From positions 2,976,001 to 3,040,000 of the forward strand of contig NZ_CP118270.1 of NCBI RefSeq assembly GCF_028771845.1: a DNA stretch of 64,000 nucleotides, written 5' to 3'. The translations under genes and the position numbers were made by a program. This document shows positions 44,779 to 54,089 of the stretch, one piece after another. Within the stretch, counting starts at the first letter, position 1. Each line of letters opens with the position of its first letter. The DNA comes from Paenibacillus marchantiae. Its GTDB lineage: Bacteria; Bacillota; Bacilli; Paenibacillales; Paenibacillaceae. The notes beneath the pieces were generated by a model, which saw only the letters and a list, made by a program, of their open reading frames with translations, had not been told where the DNA came from and did no database searches.

Positions 44779-46053
44779 GTGAGTGAAATTAAAGTACCTG
44801 CAATGGGTGAGTCGATAACGGAAGGAACCGTATCCAGATGGCTGGTCAAAGAAGGCGAAACCGTTAATCAGGGTGATGTTCTTCTGGAACTGGAAACGGA
44901 TAAAGTAAATATTGAGATCAGTGCTGAAGAGAGCGGTGTTCTTGAGAAAATTGTTCGCCAGGAAGGCGAGACTGTAGAAATTGGTGAAACGATTGGAACA
45001 CTTTCAGCTGGAACTGGAGGAGGAAGCGGCGCGTCCGCTTCCCAACCAGCAGCAACAGAGCAGAAACAATCAGCTCCTGCACCGGAAGCTCCAACTCCGC
45101 CACCAGCACCCGTTGCTGCAGCACCGGAATCTTCGGATAGCAGCTCGAAGACAGCTTCACCATCTGCTCGTAAACTTGCACGTGAGCGTGGTATTGAGCT
45201 CGATCAGGTACAGAGCAAGGATCCGATTGGCCGTGTTTATCAGGATGATGTGAAAACTCACAACACGCAGGCTGCCGCTCCTACAGCGCCTCCTGCTAAA
45301 GCTCCCGCTGCAGCACCTAGTGCTCCGGCAGCAGGTGGTTCCACGTATACCAAACCAGTGGAGCGTCAACGTATGTCCCGCCGTCGTGCTACCATTGCGA
45401 AACGCCTGGTAGAAGCACAGCAGACTGCAGCGATGTTGACTACGTTTAACGAAGTGGATATGACGGCAATCATGGATGTTCGTAAACGTCGTAAGGACAA
45501 GTTCAAAGAGAAACATGAAATCAATCTCGGCTTCATGTCCTTCTTCACCAAAGCAGTTGTAGGCGCACTGAAAAAGTTCCCAACCATTAACGCGGAGATT
45601 GATGGCGAAGATGTAGTTCTCAAAAAGTACTATGATATCGGTATTGCGGTATCTGCCAAAGAAGGTCTTGTCGTACCGGTTGTACGTGATGCAGATCGTC
45701 TTGGCTTTGCTGAGATCGAGAAAAGCATTGCTGACCTGGCATCCAAAGCCCGTTCCAACACGCTGGCTTTGTCTGATCTGCAAGGAGGAACCTTCACCAT
45801 TACCAATGGCGGAACGTTTGGCTCCTTGTTGTCCACACCAATTTTGAATACACCTCAAGTAGGTATTCTGGGTATGCACAAAATCCAGCTTCGTCCGGTA
45901 GCGATTGATGCAGAGCGGATGGAGAACCGTCCGATGATGTATATCGCCCTGTCGTACGATCACCGTATCATTGATGGTAGCGAAGCCGTACGTTTCCTCG
46001 TGACGGTAAAAGAATTGCTTGAAGATCCAGAGTCTTTGCTGATCGAAGGGTAA
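44779..46053 (+). CDS. odhB: Dihydrolipoamide succinyltransferase (2-oxoglutarate dehydrogenase E2)
   Basis: A 424-residue E2 with an N-terminal lipoyl domain (lipoyl-Lys in [15 protein letters not shown], near residue 43), an Ala/Pro-rich flexible linker, a peripheral subunit-binding domain at about 130-162 ([18 protein letters not shown]), a second linker, and the catalytic acyltransferase domain ending in the active-site segment [16 protein letters not shown]. The start is GTG 44779 after GGGGAGG. E3 (lipoamide dehydrogenase) is not in this window. Confidence 0.96.
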   Translation: MSEIKVPAMGESITEGTVSRWLVKEGETVNQGDVLLELETDKVNIEISAEESGVLEKIVRQEGETVEIGETIGTLSAGTGGGSGASASQPAATEQKQSAPAPEAPTPPPAPVAAAPESSDSSSKTASPSARKLARERGIELDQVQSKDPIGRVYQDDVKTHNTQAAAPTAPPAKAPAAAPSAPAAGGSTYTKPVERQRMSRRRATIAKRLVEAQQTAAMLTTFNEVDMTAIMDVRKRRKDKFKEKHEINLGFMSFFTKAVVGALKKFPTINAEIDGEDVVLKKYYDIGIAVSAKEGLVVPVVRDADRLGFAEIEKSIADLASKARSNTLALSDLQGGTFTITNGGTFGSLLSTPILNTPQVGILGMHKIQLRPVAIDAERMENRPMMYIALSYDHRIIDGSEAVRFLVTVKELLEDPESLLIEG

Positions 46054-46099
46054 TCCATAACGATTAACATTAAATTGCCATCTTATAAATAAAAAAAGT

Positions 46100-46153
46100 A
46101 AAGCCCCTGAACGCGGAGCACAGTGTATGCTGTGCACCCGTTCAGGGGCTTTC
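46100..46153. terminator. Strong bidirectional terminator between odhB and the convergent hydrolase
   Basis: AAAGCCCCTGAACG pairs with CGTTCAGGGGCTTT; inside, GCACAG pairs with CTGTGC around a 6-base loop. An A-run lies on one side and short T-runs on both, suiting the convergent arrangement. Confidence 0.88.
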
Positions 46154-46180
46154 GTCATTGTATAGGTAATTTGTGTCGCA

Positions 46181-47159
46181 TTATATGGAATCGGCGGTTT
46201 CTGCATGTGCTGTGGAATGATAGGCACTGTAGTCGGACGTATGCCTCTCCAGCCACTCCACGACATGCCCGGCAACCTCAGTCCGATTCGTTTCATGCAG
46301 CATTTCGTGGGCCCGCCCCCGGATAGAGGCGGTATTCAATATCCTCAAGCTCAAGCTCTCGATATTGGGAGACCAGGTTAAGCACTCCTTTGCCATGAAG
46401 TCCCACCGGATCTTGTTCACCCGAGAACAGATATACAGATTTATCCTTAGGAATACGTTTCATGTTGCGCGGCAAGTGAATGTCCAACAGCAGTTTGAAA
46501 AAGTCACGGAAAAAACCTGCAGAGCAGACGGCTCCACACAAAGGGTCATCCATAAACCGCTTGACCTCTTCGGAGTCCCGGGACAGCCAATCAAACGGCG
46601 TTGTTGCCGGACGGAAAGAACGGTTGAATCCGCCAAATACGAGCGCATTGAGCAGCATACTTGGATGACCCTTCCCCTGAATGCCACACTGCAAGAAAGC
46701 CAGTTTCTCTCCAATCCGAAGCAGACCGCGCTTGCCATTGGTGCCGGACAAAATAAATGCATGGTAACGCTCGTGGCCAGCATACATTAGATGCTGTACC
46801 AAAAACGACCCCATGCTATGCCCCATCAAAAAGAGGGGCACATCAGGGTTTTCTTTGGCGGCAACTTCGCCCAGATTCATCATGTCACTCGCCATCCAGC
46901 GGAAAGCATCTACGCCGGCATTGCCCAACAAATCCGAGTTTTCGACCGTTTTACCATGACCACGATGGTCATTCGCATAGACCGCGTAGCCGTGCGTGGT
47001 GAGATGTTGGGCAAATTCAGCGTATCGGGCAGCAGTCTCGCTCATGCCATGTGCAATCTGGACCACACCTTTGATGTTGCACTCCGGATCGGGAAGCCAG
47101 CGGTACACATGAATACGGGTACCTTCATTGCCAACCAGGCTAAAGGTAGATTCCTGCAT
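46181..47159 (-). pseudogene. Alpha/beta hydrolase (monoacylglycerol lipase-like) with a frameshift before the catalytic His
   Basis: From ATG 47159 (AAGGAGGA ten bases upstream) the protein reads a serine hydrolase with HGMSETAARYAEFA, NDHRGHGKT, the nucleophile elbow GHSMGS and the acid SGEQDPVG. It then runs out of frame at Tyr-Pro-Gly-Ala-Gly and stops at 46293. The natural C-terminus, HEMLHETNRTEVAGHVVEWL with the catalytic His, continues in the next frame to a TAA at 46181. One extra base in the G/C run at about 46306-46322 explains it. It may be a real mutation, programmed slippage or a sequencing error. Without the shift the protein would be about 325 residues and normal. Confidence 0.82.
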
Positions 47160-47243
47160 CTCGTGTAAATCCTCCTTCACAGGTCACATTAAAGCCAGTT
47201 CAAATCAGGGAATTCACCCTTGAATAGATAGTTGATTATTCAA

Positions 47244-48221
47244 TTAAGGCAAATAAGAGCGAAGAACAGTAGTGTTGCCATCCAGCGTATAGGAGCCCAG
47301 GTTGGCAGGCAGTAAGTAACATTGTCCAGCTTTCAATTCGATTTTATCCGATTCCGCGTTATCCCACTCCAGCGTTCCGCTACCTTCACAGACCACAAGA
47401 ATAGTGAAGCTTTCAGCACTTGTAGAGAGCTCCCAACGTCCTGTAACAATCCCTTTTTCCACTACAAAGTATGGACATTCCGCAAGCTTCAGCCACTCAC
47501 CTGGAGTTGCGTTGTTGGTTTTCATCGTCGTGGCGCCAGCACCCTCATAAGCCGTTACATTCAATGAATCCTCAACATGCAGCTCACGTGGTTTGCCATC
47601 CAAACCTGGACGATTATAATCGTAAATCCGGTATGTTGTATCCGAGTTTTGCTGAATCTCAGCCACAACTACACCTGCACATAGAGCGTGTACCGTTCCC
47701 GCAGGGATAAAGAACGTATCTCCAGCCTCTACAGGTACTTGACGAAGGGTATCCATGACCGTACCATTCTCCAGCGCTTCCTTCAGTACTTCACGGTCAA
47801 CGCCTTCATTCAGGCCGTAGATGATATGAGCTCCTGGTTTGGCATCAAGCACATACCACATTTCCGTTTTGCCAAGCTCGCCAGGAGGGAGCGCTTCGTA
47901 ATCATCTGTTGGATGAACTTGTACAGACAGATCATCGTTACAGTCAAGCAGTTTGATCAGAAGCGGGAATCGTCCGCCCTTTTCCGAAACTCCTTTGGTT
48001 CCAAGCCAAGCTGTGCCCAGTTGTTCACGGACTTCATCGAGGCCTTTTCCGGCAAGTGCTCCATTTAATACCTTGGTTGTACCATTGGGATGATCCGCAA
48101 TCATCCAGCCTTCTCCTATATGTCCTTCAGGCGGCGTCAGGCCGAATTGCTCCAGCGCGCGGCCTCCCCATACACGTTCTTTGAACTCTGGTTGAAATTG
48201 CATTGGGTATGGCGTAGGCAT
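47244..48221 (-). CDS. manA: Mannose-6-phosphate isomerase, class I
   Basis: A 325-residue zinc cupin isomerase converting mannose 6-phosphate to fructose 6-phosphate. The family opening FKERVWGGRALEQFG, zinc ligands in LSVQVHPTDDYE (Gln/His), GKTEMWYVLD (Glu) and PAGTVHALCAG (His), and the RIYDYNRPGLDGKPRELH segment are all present. AGAGGAGAG precedes the ATG. It matches the short Bacillus-type ManA/Pmi. Confidence 0.94.
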   Translation of the reverse strand: MPTPYPMQFQPEFKERVWGGRALEQFGLTPPEGHIGEGWMIADHPNGTTKVLNGALAGKGLDEVREQLGTAWLGTKGVSEKGGRFPLLIKLLDCNDDLSVQVHPTDDYEALPPGELGKTEMWYVLDAKPGAHIIYGLNEGVDREVLKEALENGTVMDTLRQVPVEAGDTFFIPAGTVHALCAGVVVAEIQQNSDTTYRIYDYNRPGLDGKPRELHVEDSLNVTAYEGAGATTMKTNNATPGEWLKLAECPYFVVEKGIVTGRWELSTSAESFTILVVCEGSGTLEWDNAESDKIELKAGQCYLLPANLGSYTLDGNTTVLRSYLP

Positions 48222-48408
48222 TCCTAATCTCTCCTCTAGTATATGAAATGGTGGATCGCTTTAATCAATCATGACCGCGTAGTTGGCATGAGTGTAACAG
48301 TGAATACGGTTGCACGTCTTTATGTAGAACACAAATCGCATAAATTGAACCCAAAGAGTGCTTTGTTGCGATTGTGTCTAGTTTATTGCATTTGTCGAAC
48401 AAAGGAAA

Positions 48409-48993
48409 TTATTTTTTCTCGATGCCAATCAGAAAAGGAGAGGCGTCACGCTGCAATTGGCGATAAATCACCACTTGTGCCTGCTCTACAGGTAGAGCAG
48501 AGGACCACTCCAATACCGCATCCGCTTCCTGTGATCCTCCATCATGACCTGGATACAGCACAACGGTAATAATGCCGCGCGGCTTGAGCAATGCTAGTGC
48601 AGCCTGGAGAGCAGCAATAGTACTGTCTGTTTCCGTAATTATGGTGGAGTCCGCATCTTCCGAAGGCAGGTAACCCAGGTTGAACATTACAGCACCGACA
48701 TTACCCTGCCATGTTTCAGGAACGGCCTCAGCCATTCGATCATGGCTTAATTGAAGCATGGAGATGGAGCCTAATTTTGCGCTATCCTCTTGTTTGCGAA
48801 TACGGGCTTGTGCCAAGGTTAGTGCCTCGCTCTGAATATCGAAACCAATGACTTGACCACGTTTACCAACTTTTTGCGCCAGAAACAGAGTATCCGCCCC
48901 CGTTCCAACCGTTGCATCAATAGCTAAATCTCCAGGCTGTAGCCGGGAAGAAATCCATTGATGGGCACAACTTAAAACCGAAAGAAAGCCCAT
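48409..48993 (-). CDS. ytqB: Class I SAM-dependent methyltransferase, YtqB-like
   Basis: A 194-residue methyltransferase. The SAM-binding motif is AIDATVGTGADTLFLAQKVG, followed by GFDIQSEALTLAQARI, MFNLGYLPSEDADSTIIT and VVLYPGHDGGSQEADAV, the pattern of YtqB/rRNA-methylase-like proteins. ATG 48993 follows GGAGGGG. It starts just after the ytqA stop (TAA-G-ATG), so the two are coupled, as in B. subtilis. Its RNA target is not certain. Confidence 0.87.
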   Translation of the reverse strand: MGFLSVLSCAHQWISSRLQPGDLAIDATVGTGADTLFLAQKVGKRGQVIGFDIQSEALTLAQARIRKQEDSAKLGSISMLQLSHDRMAEAVPETWQGNVGAVMFNLGYLPSEDADSTIITETDSTIAALQAALALLKPRGIITVVLYPGHDGGSQEADAVLEWSSALPVEQAQVVIYRQLQRDASPFLIGIEKK

Positions 48994-48994
48994 C

Positions 48995-49948
48995 TTAAGC
49001 ACCCCTCCAGTATTTACCTTGCCAGGAATCCCGCTCACGCAGCTCACGATCAATCGAATTCAAAACTTCCCATTTGTTCATGGACCACATTGGCCCAATC
49101 AGCAAATCACGCGGTGCATCACCTGTAAGACGGTGTACAATCATTTCCGGTGGAAGCATCTCCAGCGTATCGACGATGAGTTTAATGTACTCGTCTTGTT
49201 CCAGGAAACGAAGGAGCCCGGCTTCATACTGCTTCACCATTGGCGTTTTGCGCATCAGATGAAGTAGATGAATTTTGATTCCCTGCACATCCATGTTGGC
49301 AACAGCCCGTCCGGTATCCAGCATCATTTCATGGGTTTCCTGAGGCAGTCCGTAAATAATATGTGTACACACCCGAATATTCCGTTTGCGTAACTTCGCA
49401 ACGGCTTCCTCATAACACTGCGTATCATGCGCACGGTTAATTAGGGTTGACGTGGACTCGTGAATGGTTTGCAGACCCATCTCAACCCATAGGTAGGTGC
49501 GTTCATTCAATTCAGCCAAGTAATCAACGACGTCATCCGGTAAACAGTCAGGGCGAGTGGCGATGGACAGTCCCACGACACCGGGCTGCTTCAAGATTTC
49601 TTCAAAGTATTCACGCAGTTCTTCAACGGGTGCGTATGTGTTGGTATAGGCTTGGAAATAGCCAATGTAGTGAGCTGTCGGCCATTTCAGATGCTGTTTA
49701 TCCCGAATGGTATTAAATTGGGTGACCAGATCATCGCGTCTGCTACCGGCGAAATCACCCGATCCACGAGCGCTGCAAAATGTACAGCCTCCTTTGGCGA
49801 TAGATCCATCTCGGTTCGGGCAGGTGAAACCTGCATCCAGCATCACTTTGAAAACCTTATTGTTAAATTCGTCTCTCATTTCGTAATTCCAGGTATGGAA
49901 TCGTTTATCTCCCCACAGAAGAGGAGGTTGTATTGAAGGTGCATTCAT
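48995..49948 (-). CDS. ytqA: Radical SAM protein, YtqA/TIGR01212 family
   Basis: A 317-residue radical SAM enzyme. The cluster-binding segment TCPNRDGSIAKGGCTFCSAR shows the family's spaced cysteines. YFQAYTNTYAPVEELREYFE, LSIATRPDCLPDDVVDYL, VEMGLQTIHE and the ending EVLNSIDRELRERDSWQG match this family. AGGAG lies upstream of ATG 49948. The reaction is unknown; the conserved pairing with ytqB suggests joint modification of an RNA. Confidence 0.9.
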   Translation of the reverse strand: MNAPSIQPPLLWGDKRFHTWNYEMRDEFNNKVFKVMLDAGFTCPNRDGSIAKGGCTFCSARGSGDFAGSRRDDLVTQFNTIRDKQHLKWPTAHYIGYFQAYTNTYAPVEELREYFEEILKQPGVVGLSIATRPDCLPDDVVDYLAELNERTYLWVEMGLQTIHESTSTLINRAHDTQCYEEAVAKLRKRNIRVCTHIIYGLPQETHEMMLDTGRAVANMDVQGIKIHLLHLMRKTPMVKQYEAGLLRFLEQDEYIKLIVDTLEMLPPEMIVHRLTGDAPRDLLIGPMWSMNKWEVLNSIDRELRERDSWQGKYWRGA

Positions 49949-50220
49949 CTTCAGGGTACTCCTTTGGTTTACCTAATGGCTTGCTTATTCTATTACTGAA
50001 TTCGACTCTTTTTGAACTTTTACCATTGTATCAAAAAACTCAAAAAAAGGGGAATCTAGTCGCAAAAATAGGCCGTAGAAACGAGGTTTTATCCTTGCTA
50101 TAGTTTACACATTATGTTATATTTAAACCAGCGTCAGACACCATCTAATGGGTACTATTCATCATAGCATTTGAATCAATGTTGACGTCATGGACCATAC
50201 TATACCGTGAGGTGATATGA

Positions 50221-50421
50221 ATGAATTCCCAAGTTAAAAATAATGATCTTCATCATGTTTCTGTAGAACTGACGGCAGAAGAAGCTCTGGCTTTGACAGG
50301 TGTTCGTTTCAATGGCAATCCGAAAGTGAAAGCGGCTGCAAGACAAAAAGTTCGCGATGCTTTCGAAAAGACATTTGATTTTTCACACCAAGATAAGGTA
50401 GACTATGAACTATTAAAGTAG
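50221..50421 (+). CDS. Small soluble protein, 66 residues, unknown
   Basis: ATG after GAGGTGA (50211-50217). The protein is mixed-charge and helical (VELTAEEALALTGVRFNGNP, then KVKAAARQKVRDAFEKTFDF), with no membrane segment and no domain I recognise. It is a genuine-looking single gene: good ribosome site, strong terminator 30 bases after the stop, and a promoter-like TTGAC at 50183. The stretch 49949-50220 upstream holds no other gene. Confidence 0.7.
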   Translation: MNSQVKNNDLHHVSVELTAEEALALTGVRFNGNPKVKAAARQKVRDAFEKTFDFSHQDKVDYELLK

Positions 50422-50451
50422 TTGGACCCCAATTCCAAATAAATCGAAGAG

Positions 50452-50500
50452 GGAATCTTTGAGATTTGCCCCAAAGTGGCAGATCCGAAGATTCCTTTTT
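50452..50500 (+). terminator. Rho-independent terminator
   Basis: GGAATCTT (50452-50459) pairs with AAGATTCC (50488-50495), with inner GAT/ATC and GCC/GGC pairs, followed by TTTTT. It ends the 66-residue gene. Confidence 0.88.
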
Positions 50501-50573
50501 CATTGCTCTTTACAATTAGCCAGTTCTTCGGCAAAATGATTCTGAGACAAGTATGGATAAACGGAGGAATAAG

Positions 50574-51323
50574 ATGCGTTTACGTGGCAGAAAAGGGATT
50601 CGTGAAAATTTGGAGCAACAAGTTGACCTCGTTGTTCTTGATCCCAAACAGTACAAAGGAAAATGGTCTGAACTGTTTGGCAATGACCATCCAATCTTTG
50701 TGGAATTTGGCATGGGTAAAGGTCAATTTATCAGCCAAATGAGTTATAAATATCCGGAATTCAATTTTATCGGTATTGATATGTATGATGAATTGGTGCG
50801 TCGTGCCAGCGAGAAGGCTCGGAAAGCATGGAGTCAGGCAGAAGTGGAGACACCACCCAACCTGAAGCTGGCGCTGGCTAATATCGAACAGATTGAGGAA
50901 GTATTTGAACAGGAAGAACTGGAACGGATTTATCTGAACTTCAGCGATCCTTGGCCGAAAGCCAAGCATGCACGTCGTCGTTTGACACATCCACGTTTCC
51001 TGAAGAAATATACGGAACTGCTTAACACCAAAGGACAGATTCATTTCAAAACAGATTCGGAGACATTGTTTGATTTCTCTCTCAATGCAATTGCCGACTT
51101 TGGTCTGCAAATGACCAATTTGTCTCTGAACCTGCACCGTGATGGATTGAATGAAGAGCATGTCATGACAGAGTATGAGCAGAAATTCATGGGCAAAGGC
51201 ATGAACATTCACCGGGTTGAAGTCATCGTTGGTGAAGAGGCCTTGCGCGAGTATCAACAAATCCGCTTGGACAAGTATAAAGTTCGGGAAGCTGCGGACG
51301 AGTCTGGCGAAGATCAAGAGTAA
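50574..51323 (+). CDS. trmB: tRNA (guanine-N7)-methyltransferase
   Basis: A 249-residue SAM-dependent enzyme making m7G46 in tRNA. MRLRGRKGIRENLEQQVDLV at the N-terminus, the SAM motif FVEFGMGKGQFI, GIDMYDELVRRA and the signature YLNFSDPWPKAKHARRRLTH are diagnostic. GGAGGAA precedes ATG 50574; the frame from 50553 lies upstream of this site. The C-terminus is acidic (DESGEDQE). Confidence 0.95.
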   Translation: MRLRGRKGIRENLEQQVDLVVLDPKQYKGKWSELFGNDHPIFVEFGMGKGQFISQMSYKYPEFNFIGIDMYDELVRRASEKARKAWSQAEVETPPNLKLALANIEQIEEVFEQEELERIYLNFSDPWPKAKHARRRLTHPRFLKKYTELLNTKGQIHFKTDSETLFDFSLNAIADFGLQMTNLSLNLHRDGLNEEHVMTEYEQKFMGKGMNIHRVEVIVGEEALREYQQIRLDKYKVREAADESGEDQE

Positions 51324-51330
51324 TATTATA

Positions 51331-51383
51331 AAAAAAAGCGTGATATGCATCTGGCTACCAGATCCTCATATCACGCTTTTTTT
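51331..51383. terminator. Bidirectional terminator between trmB and the AraC regulator
   Basis: AAAAAAAGCGTGATATG pairs with CATATCACGCTTTTTTT, with an inner CTGG/CCAG hairpin. A-run and T-run on both sides serve the convergent genes. Confidence 0.92.
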
Positions 51384-51441
51384 GCTGTTCTGATGGAACT
51401 TAATCTCATGACGTCACTTGTGGAAGTTCGTTTTACTTCTG

Positions 51442-53688
51442 CTAAAGCTCCGAATGAAGCTCCTTACGTCGATAATCGTTGGGAGTAACCCCGTTGAATT
51501 TCTTAAACATCCGATAGAAATAAGAACTGTTGGTGAACCCGGTTTGCTCAGCAATATCAGCTACAGAGTTTTCCGTCTCAATGAGCAGGAATTGCGCTTT
51601 GGCTATGCGGGTCTCGTTAATAACATCGGTTAGACCTTTTAACGTTAGTTGTTTATAGAGTCTGCTGACATAGATGGGTGACATGGCTAGTTCATCTGCA
51701 ATCGAGGTCAGACAAAGATTGGTGTCTGCGTAATCTCGTTCAATAATGCAGTTAATTTTGCGAATGAGTTCTTCATGTTTAAGCGTTCTTTTCTCCTCAA
51801 CTTTGGATCCAAGCTCATCAAACATGCGATAGAAGTGGGCGTGAACTTCACTGAGATCCTCGGCATCATGAATCGGCAGCATCGAACGGTCGGAGATGGA
51901 TTCAAGTGTAAGCTGGTTGTTCTTTTTGAGTGTGTTTCTCACATGATTCAGAGTCATGGTCAGATGGGACAGAGCCAGTTGAAATACGGTAAATGGATAT
52001 GTTGCCGTTTCGCTCACGATGTCTGCATAGACCTGTTTGGCTTCGCCTGTCTTGCCTGTCATCAGGTAATCAATCAACTGTCTCTCTTTTCCAACAGGGA
52101 AAGCATATTCTTTGGCATGGTACGCCATGATGTCCGAGGTGTAAATCAGGCATCCAGGACCCATGAACAAACGATGAAGAGAAGCTTCTGCTGATCGAGT
52201 ATAAGAAGCAATACTGTTTTCCAGTGAATCTTCCACTGGCCCGATGGTAAATGAAATGGAACATCTTAGATGTGTCATCACGGCAGCCTGCATCATGCGC
52301 AGCAGGTCCTCAATGGGGCAATACTCATCATCAGCTTCATCCTGAACTTTATCATTAAAGATAAGTGTGATCAGATCGCTGCCCATATCCACAGCTTCGG
52401 TGTGGTAGTAAAGGTCAGCCGTTTCCGTGCAAATGTTTATCATCGCGTATTTTATAAGTTGGACTTCATCCCTGTAGGTATCGCTGAAATCGGTAAAATG
52501 ATCAATACGAAGCAGTACCAGTCTTGTTAGACGATGAACATCCACAGAAGAGCCGTAGAACTTCATTCTGTCCTCCAGCATGCCTCCCGATACCGTTTCA
52601 CGTCCTTGCAAAGCCCCACGCAGAAAATCCTGTCGTAATAGGTGCAGACTGCCACGACGCTCCGCTTCCATCACACGCATACGGACAAGCACTTTATCAA
52701 TGGGATGATATAGCTTCCGGGACACGAGGTAGGATAAGAGCACTCCCGCAATTAATAGCCCAATACAAAACAGAACGGTGTGAGTTCGCATATTACGAAT
52801 ATCTGAGGTGATTAGGTCATAAGGCGTTATTCTTACATAGCGCCACCCCAGGTTATCAGGAGCAGTGTAGGTAATGAGTGACTTTATTCCATCAACCTCT
52901 GCCGTAAAATAGGCGGACTGCTCCGTGTTTTCTAGGATTGGCTGCATAAACGTTTCATTGGACAAATCTTTCATTAGCGCACGATTGCTGAAATCGGACA
53001 ATAACTGTCCCTGTTCATTGATAATAAACGTTTTCCCTGGCTGATCAGCTGAGTTCATATTGGGACTGAGCCAGTCGTCCTTAATATTTACGACAACAGC
53101 ATAATTCAGTGTAGCATTGTCATTGATCGTGTCGTAACAGAGGTACGTATAACTGCTGACTTGAGTTTCCTCGGTGGAGCCAACTTGGTATGTACGCGGA
53201 ATGGGGACAAAAGGTTTGTAATCATGGAAACGGTCGAGGATACTTGTAATTCCTTGATCGTCAATTTCCGAGATGGACTGTTGTCCATTTCGAACCTCAT
53301 TGGAGCTGATAAAGAACTCATCATTTTTGGAGTTATATACATAGATGGATTCGATAAAAGGGAGGGACATGCGATAGTTGTCGAGTTGTTCCATCGCTGA
53401 CGTAATTTCATAGATACTCGGATTTGAATAGAGCAGCAGGGCAGAGATGGTGTAATCCTGATAAATCTGATAAGACAGTGATTTGGCGGTCTCGGTCATC
53501 TTGGAGACTTCCCGACTGGTCTGGGTAAGACCGTTCATATCGGTTCGGTAGACCTGACGAAGGGCAATACGATTATAGTTGACGTACAAAATGGTAGAAG
53601 CCACAAGCAAGGTGGCAACAGTGCTAACAATAATGCCGATGAGAATCCGTGCAAACACTTTCTGGCTGTCCTCTGAACGTTTGCGCAT
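51442..53688 (-). CDS. Membrane-anchored AraC-family regulator with Cache-type sensor
   Basis: A 748-residue regulator. A transmembrane helix near residues 14-36 (ILIGIIVSTVATLLVASTIL), a Cache-like extracytoplasmic domain of about 240 residues, a second helix near 285-305 (VLFCIGLLIAGVLLSYLVS), a cytoplasmic linker and a C-terminal AraC domain at about 650-745 (LCLTSIADELAMSPIYVSRL and VADIAEQTGFTNSSYFYRMF). ATG 53688 follows GGAGGGAAGG; the longer frame to 53727 begins before that site. It is divergent from the LplB-LplC-lipoprotein operon and presumably activates it. Confidence 0.87.
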   Translation of the reverse strand: MRKRSEDSQKVFARILIGIIVSTVATLLVASTILYVNYNRIALRQVYRTDMNGLTQTSREVSKMTETAKSLSYQIYQDYTISALLLYSNPSIYEITSAMEQLDNYRMSLPFIESIYVYNSKNDEFFISSNEVRNGQQSISEIDDQGITSILDRFHDYKPFVPIPRTYQVGSTEETQVSSYTYLCYDTINDNATLNYAVVVNIKDDWLSPNMNSADQPGKTFIINEQGQLLSDFSNRALMKDLSNETFMQPILENTEQSAYFTAEVDGIKSLITYTAPDNLGWRYVRITPYDLITSDIRNMRTHTVLFCIGLLIAGVLLSYLVSRKLYHPIDKVLVRMRVMEAERRGSLHLLRQDFLRGALQGRETVSGGMLEDRMKFYGSSVDVHRLTRLVLLRIDHFTDFSDTYRDEVQLIKYAMINICTETADLYYHTEAVDMGSDLITLIFNDKVQDEADDEYCPIEDLLRMMQAAVMTHLRCSISFTIGPVEDSLENSIASYTRSAEASLHRLFMGPGCLIYTSDIMAYHAKEYAFPVGKERQLIDYLMTGKTGEAKQVYADIVSETATYPFTVFQLALSHLTMTLNHVRNTLKKNNQLTLESISDRSMLPIHDAEDLSEVHAHFYRMFDELGSKVEEKRTLKHEELIRKINCIIERDYADTNLCLTSIADELAMSPIYVSRLYKQLTLKGLTDVINETRIAKAQFLLIETENSVADIAEQTGFTNSSYFYRMFKKFNGVTPNDYRRKELHSEL

Positions 53689-53794
53689 GACCTTCCCTCC
53701 CGTGGACCTCCTGTTTTGGATGAACAAAGTTAGACTTCATAGCGAAGGATGAGAATTCATAATATGGGTGTGGTGAATCACGGATGTATTTCGA

Positions 53795-53823
53795 ATTATA
53801 TAGTATGTATGCGTTTACATCAA
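53795..53823 (-). promoter_or_regulatory. Promoter of the AraC regulator with embedded cre site
   Basis: On the minus strand TTGATG (53823-53818), a 17-base spacer and TATAAT (53800-53795). The spacer contains TGTATGCGTTTACA (plus-strand 53806-53819), matching cre consensus TGWAANCGNTNWCA at 13 of 14 positions. CcpA bound here would block polymerase, giving glucose repression of the regulator. Confidence 0.62.
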
Positions 53824-53947
53824 CGGTGGACAGCATGCTATGGCCGATTTCCGTAGCTAAAGTTCAACTTTCGCTTTATTGTTCACTAGGTTCAACCTAT
53901 GCACGATATCAACTTTTGTGAACGCTCAGGCATTCATTTCAGTGTTC

Positions 53948-53965
53948 GTTCATATTGTTCATATT
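53948..53965 (+). repeat. Tandem GTTCATATT repeats (candidate activator site)
   Basis: GTTCATATT occurs twice back to back (53948-53956, 53957-53965) and a related GTTCATGAT lies at 53991-53999, about 125 bases upstream of the permease start. AraC-type activators often bind such direct repeats upstream of the promoter they control. The rest of the 53689-54089 gap contains further GTTCA/TGAAC words but no gene. Confidence 0.45.
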
Positions 53966-54089
53966 CTGTTTCGCAGAATCGTTCATGATCCGGCCGAATG
54001 ATTCAGTATCCGGTAGCACTTAGGGCAACTACAATAAAACAGAGCTCCATTGCGCGCCGCGCCGTAAGAAATTCGGGAGGGATCGAGCC

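Noticed and set aside
45157..46296. Long minus-strand open frame opposite odhB (379 codons)
   Set aside because: It mirrors the strongly biased codons of odhB, has no ribosome site and its product is Cys/His/Arg-rich without any domain; odhB itself is unmistakable.
50580..51350. Minus-strand open frame opposite trmB (256 codons)
   Set aside because: It spans the bidirectional terminator and is antisense to a well-conserved gene; no start signals.
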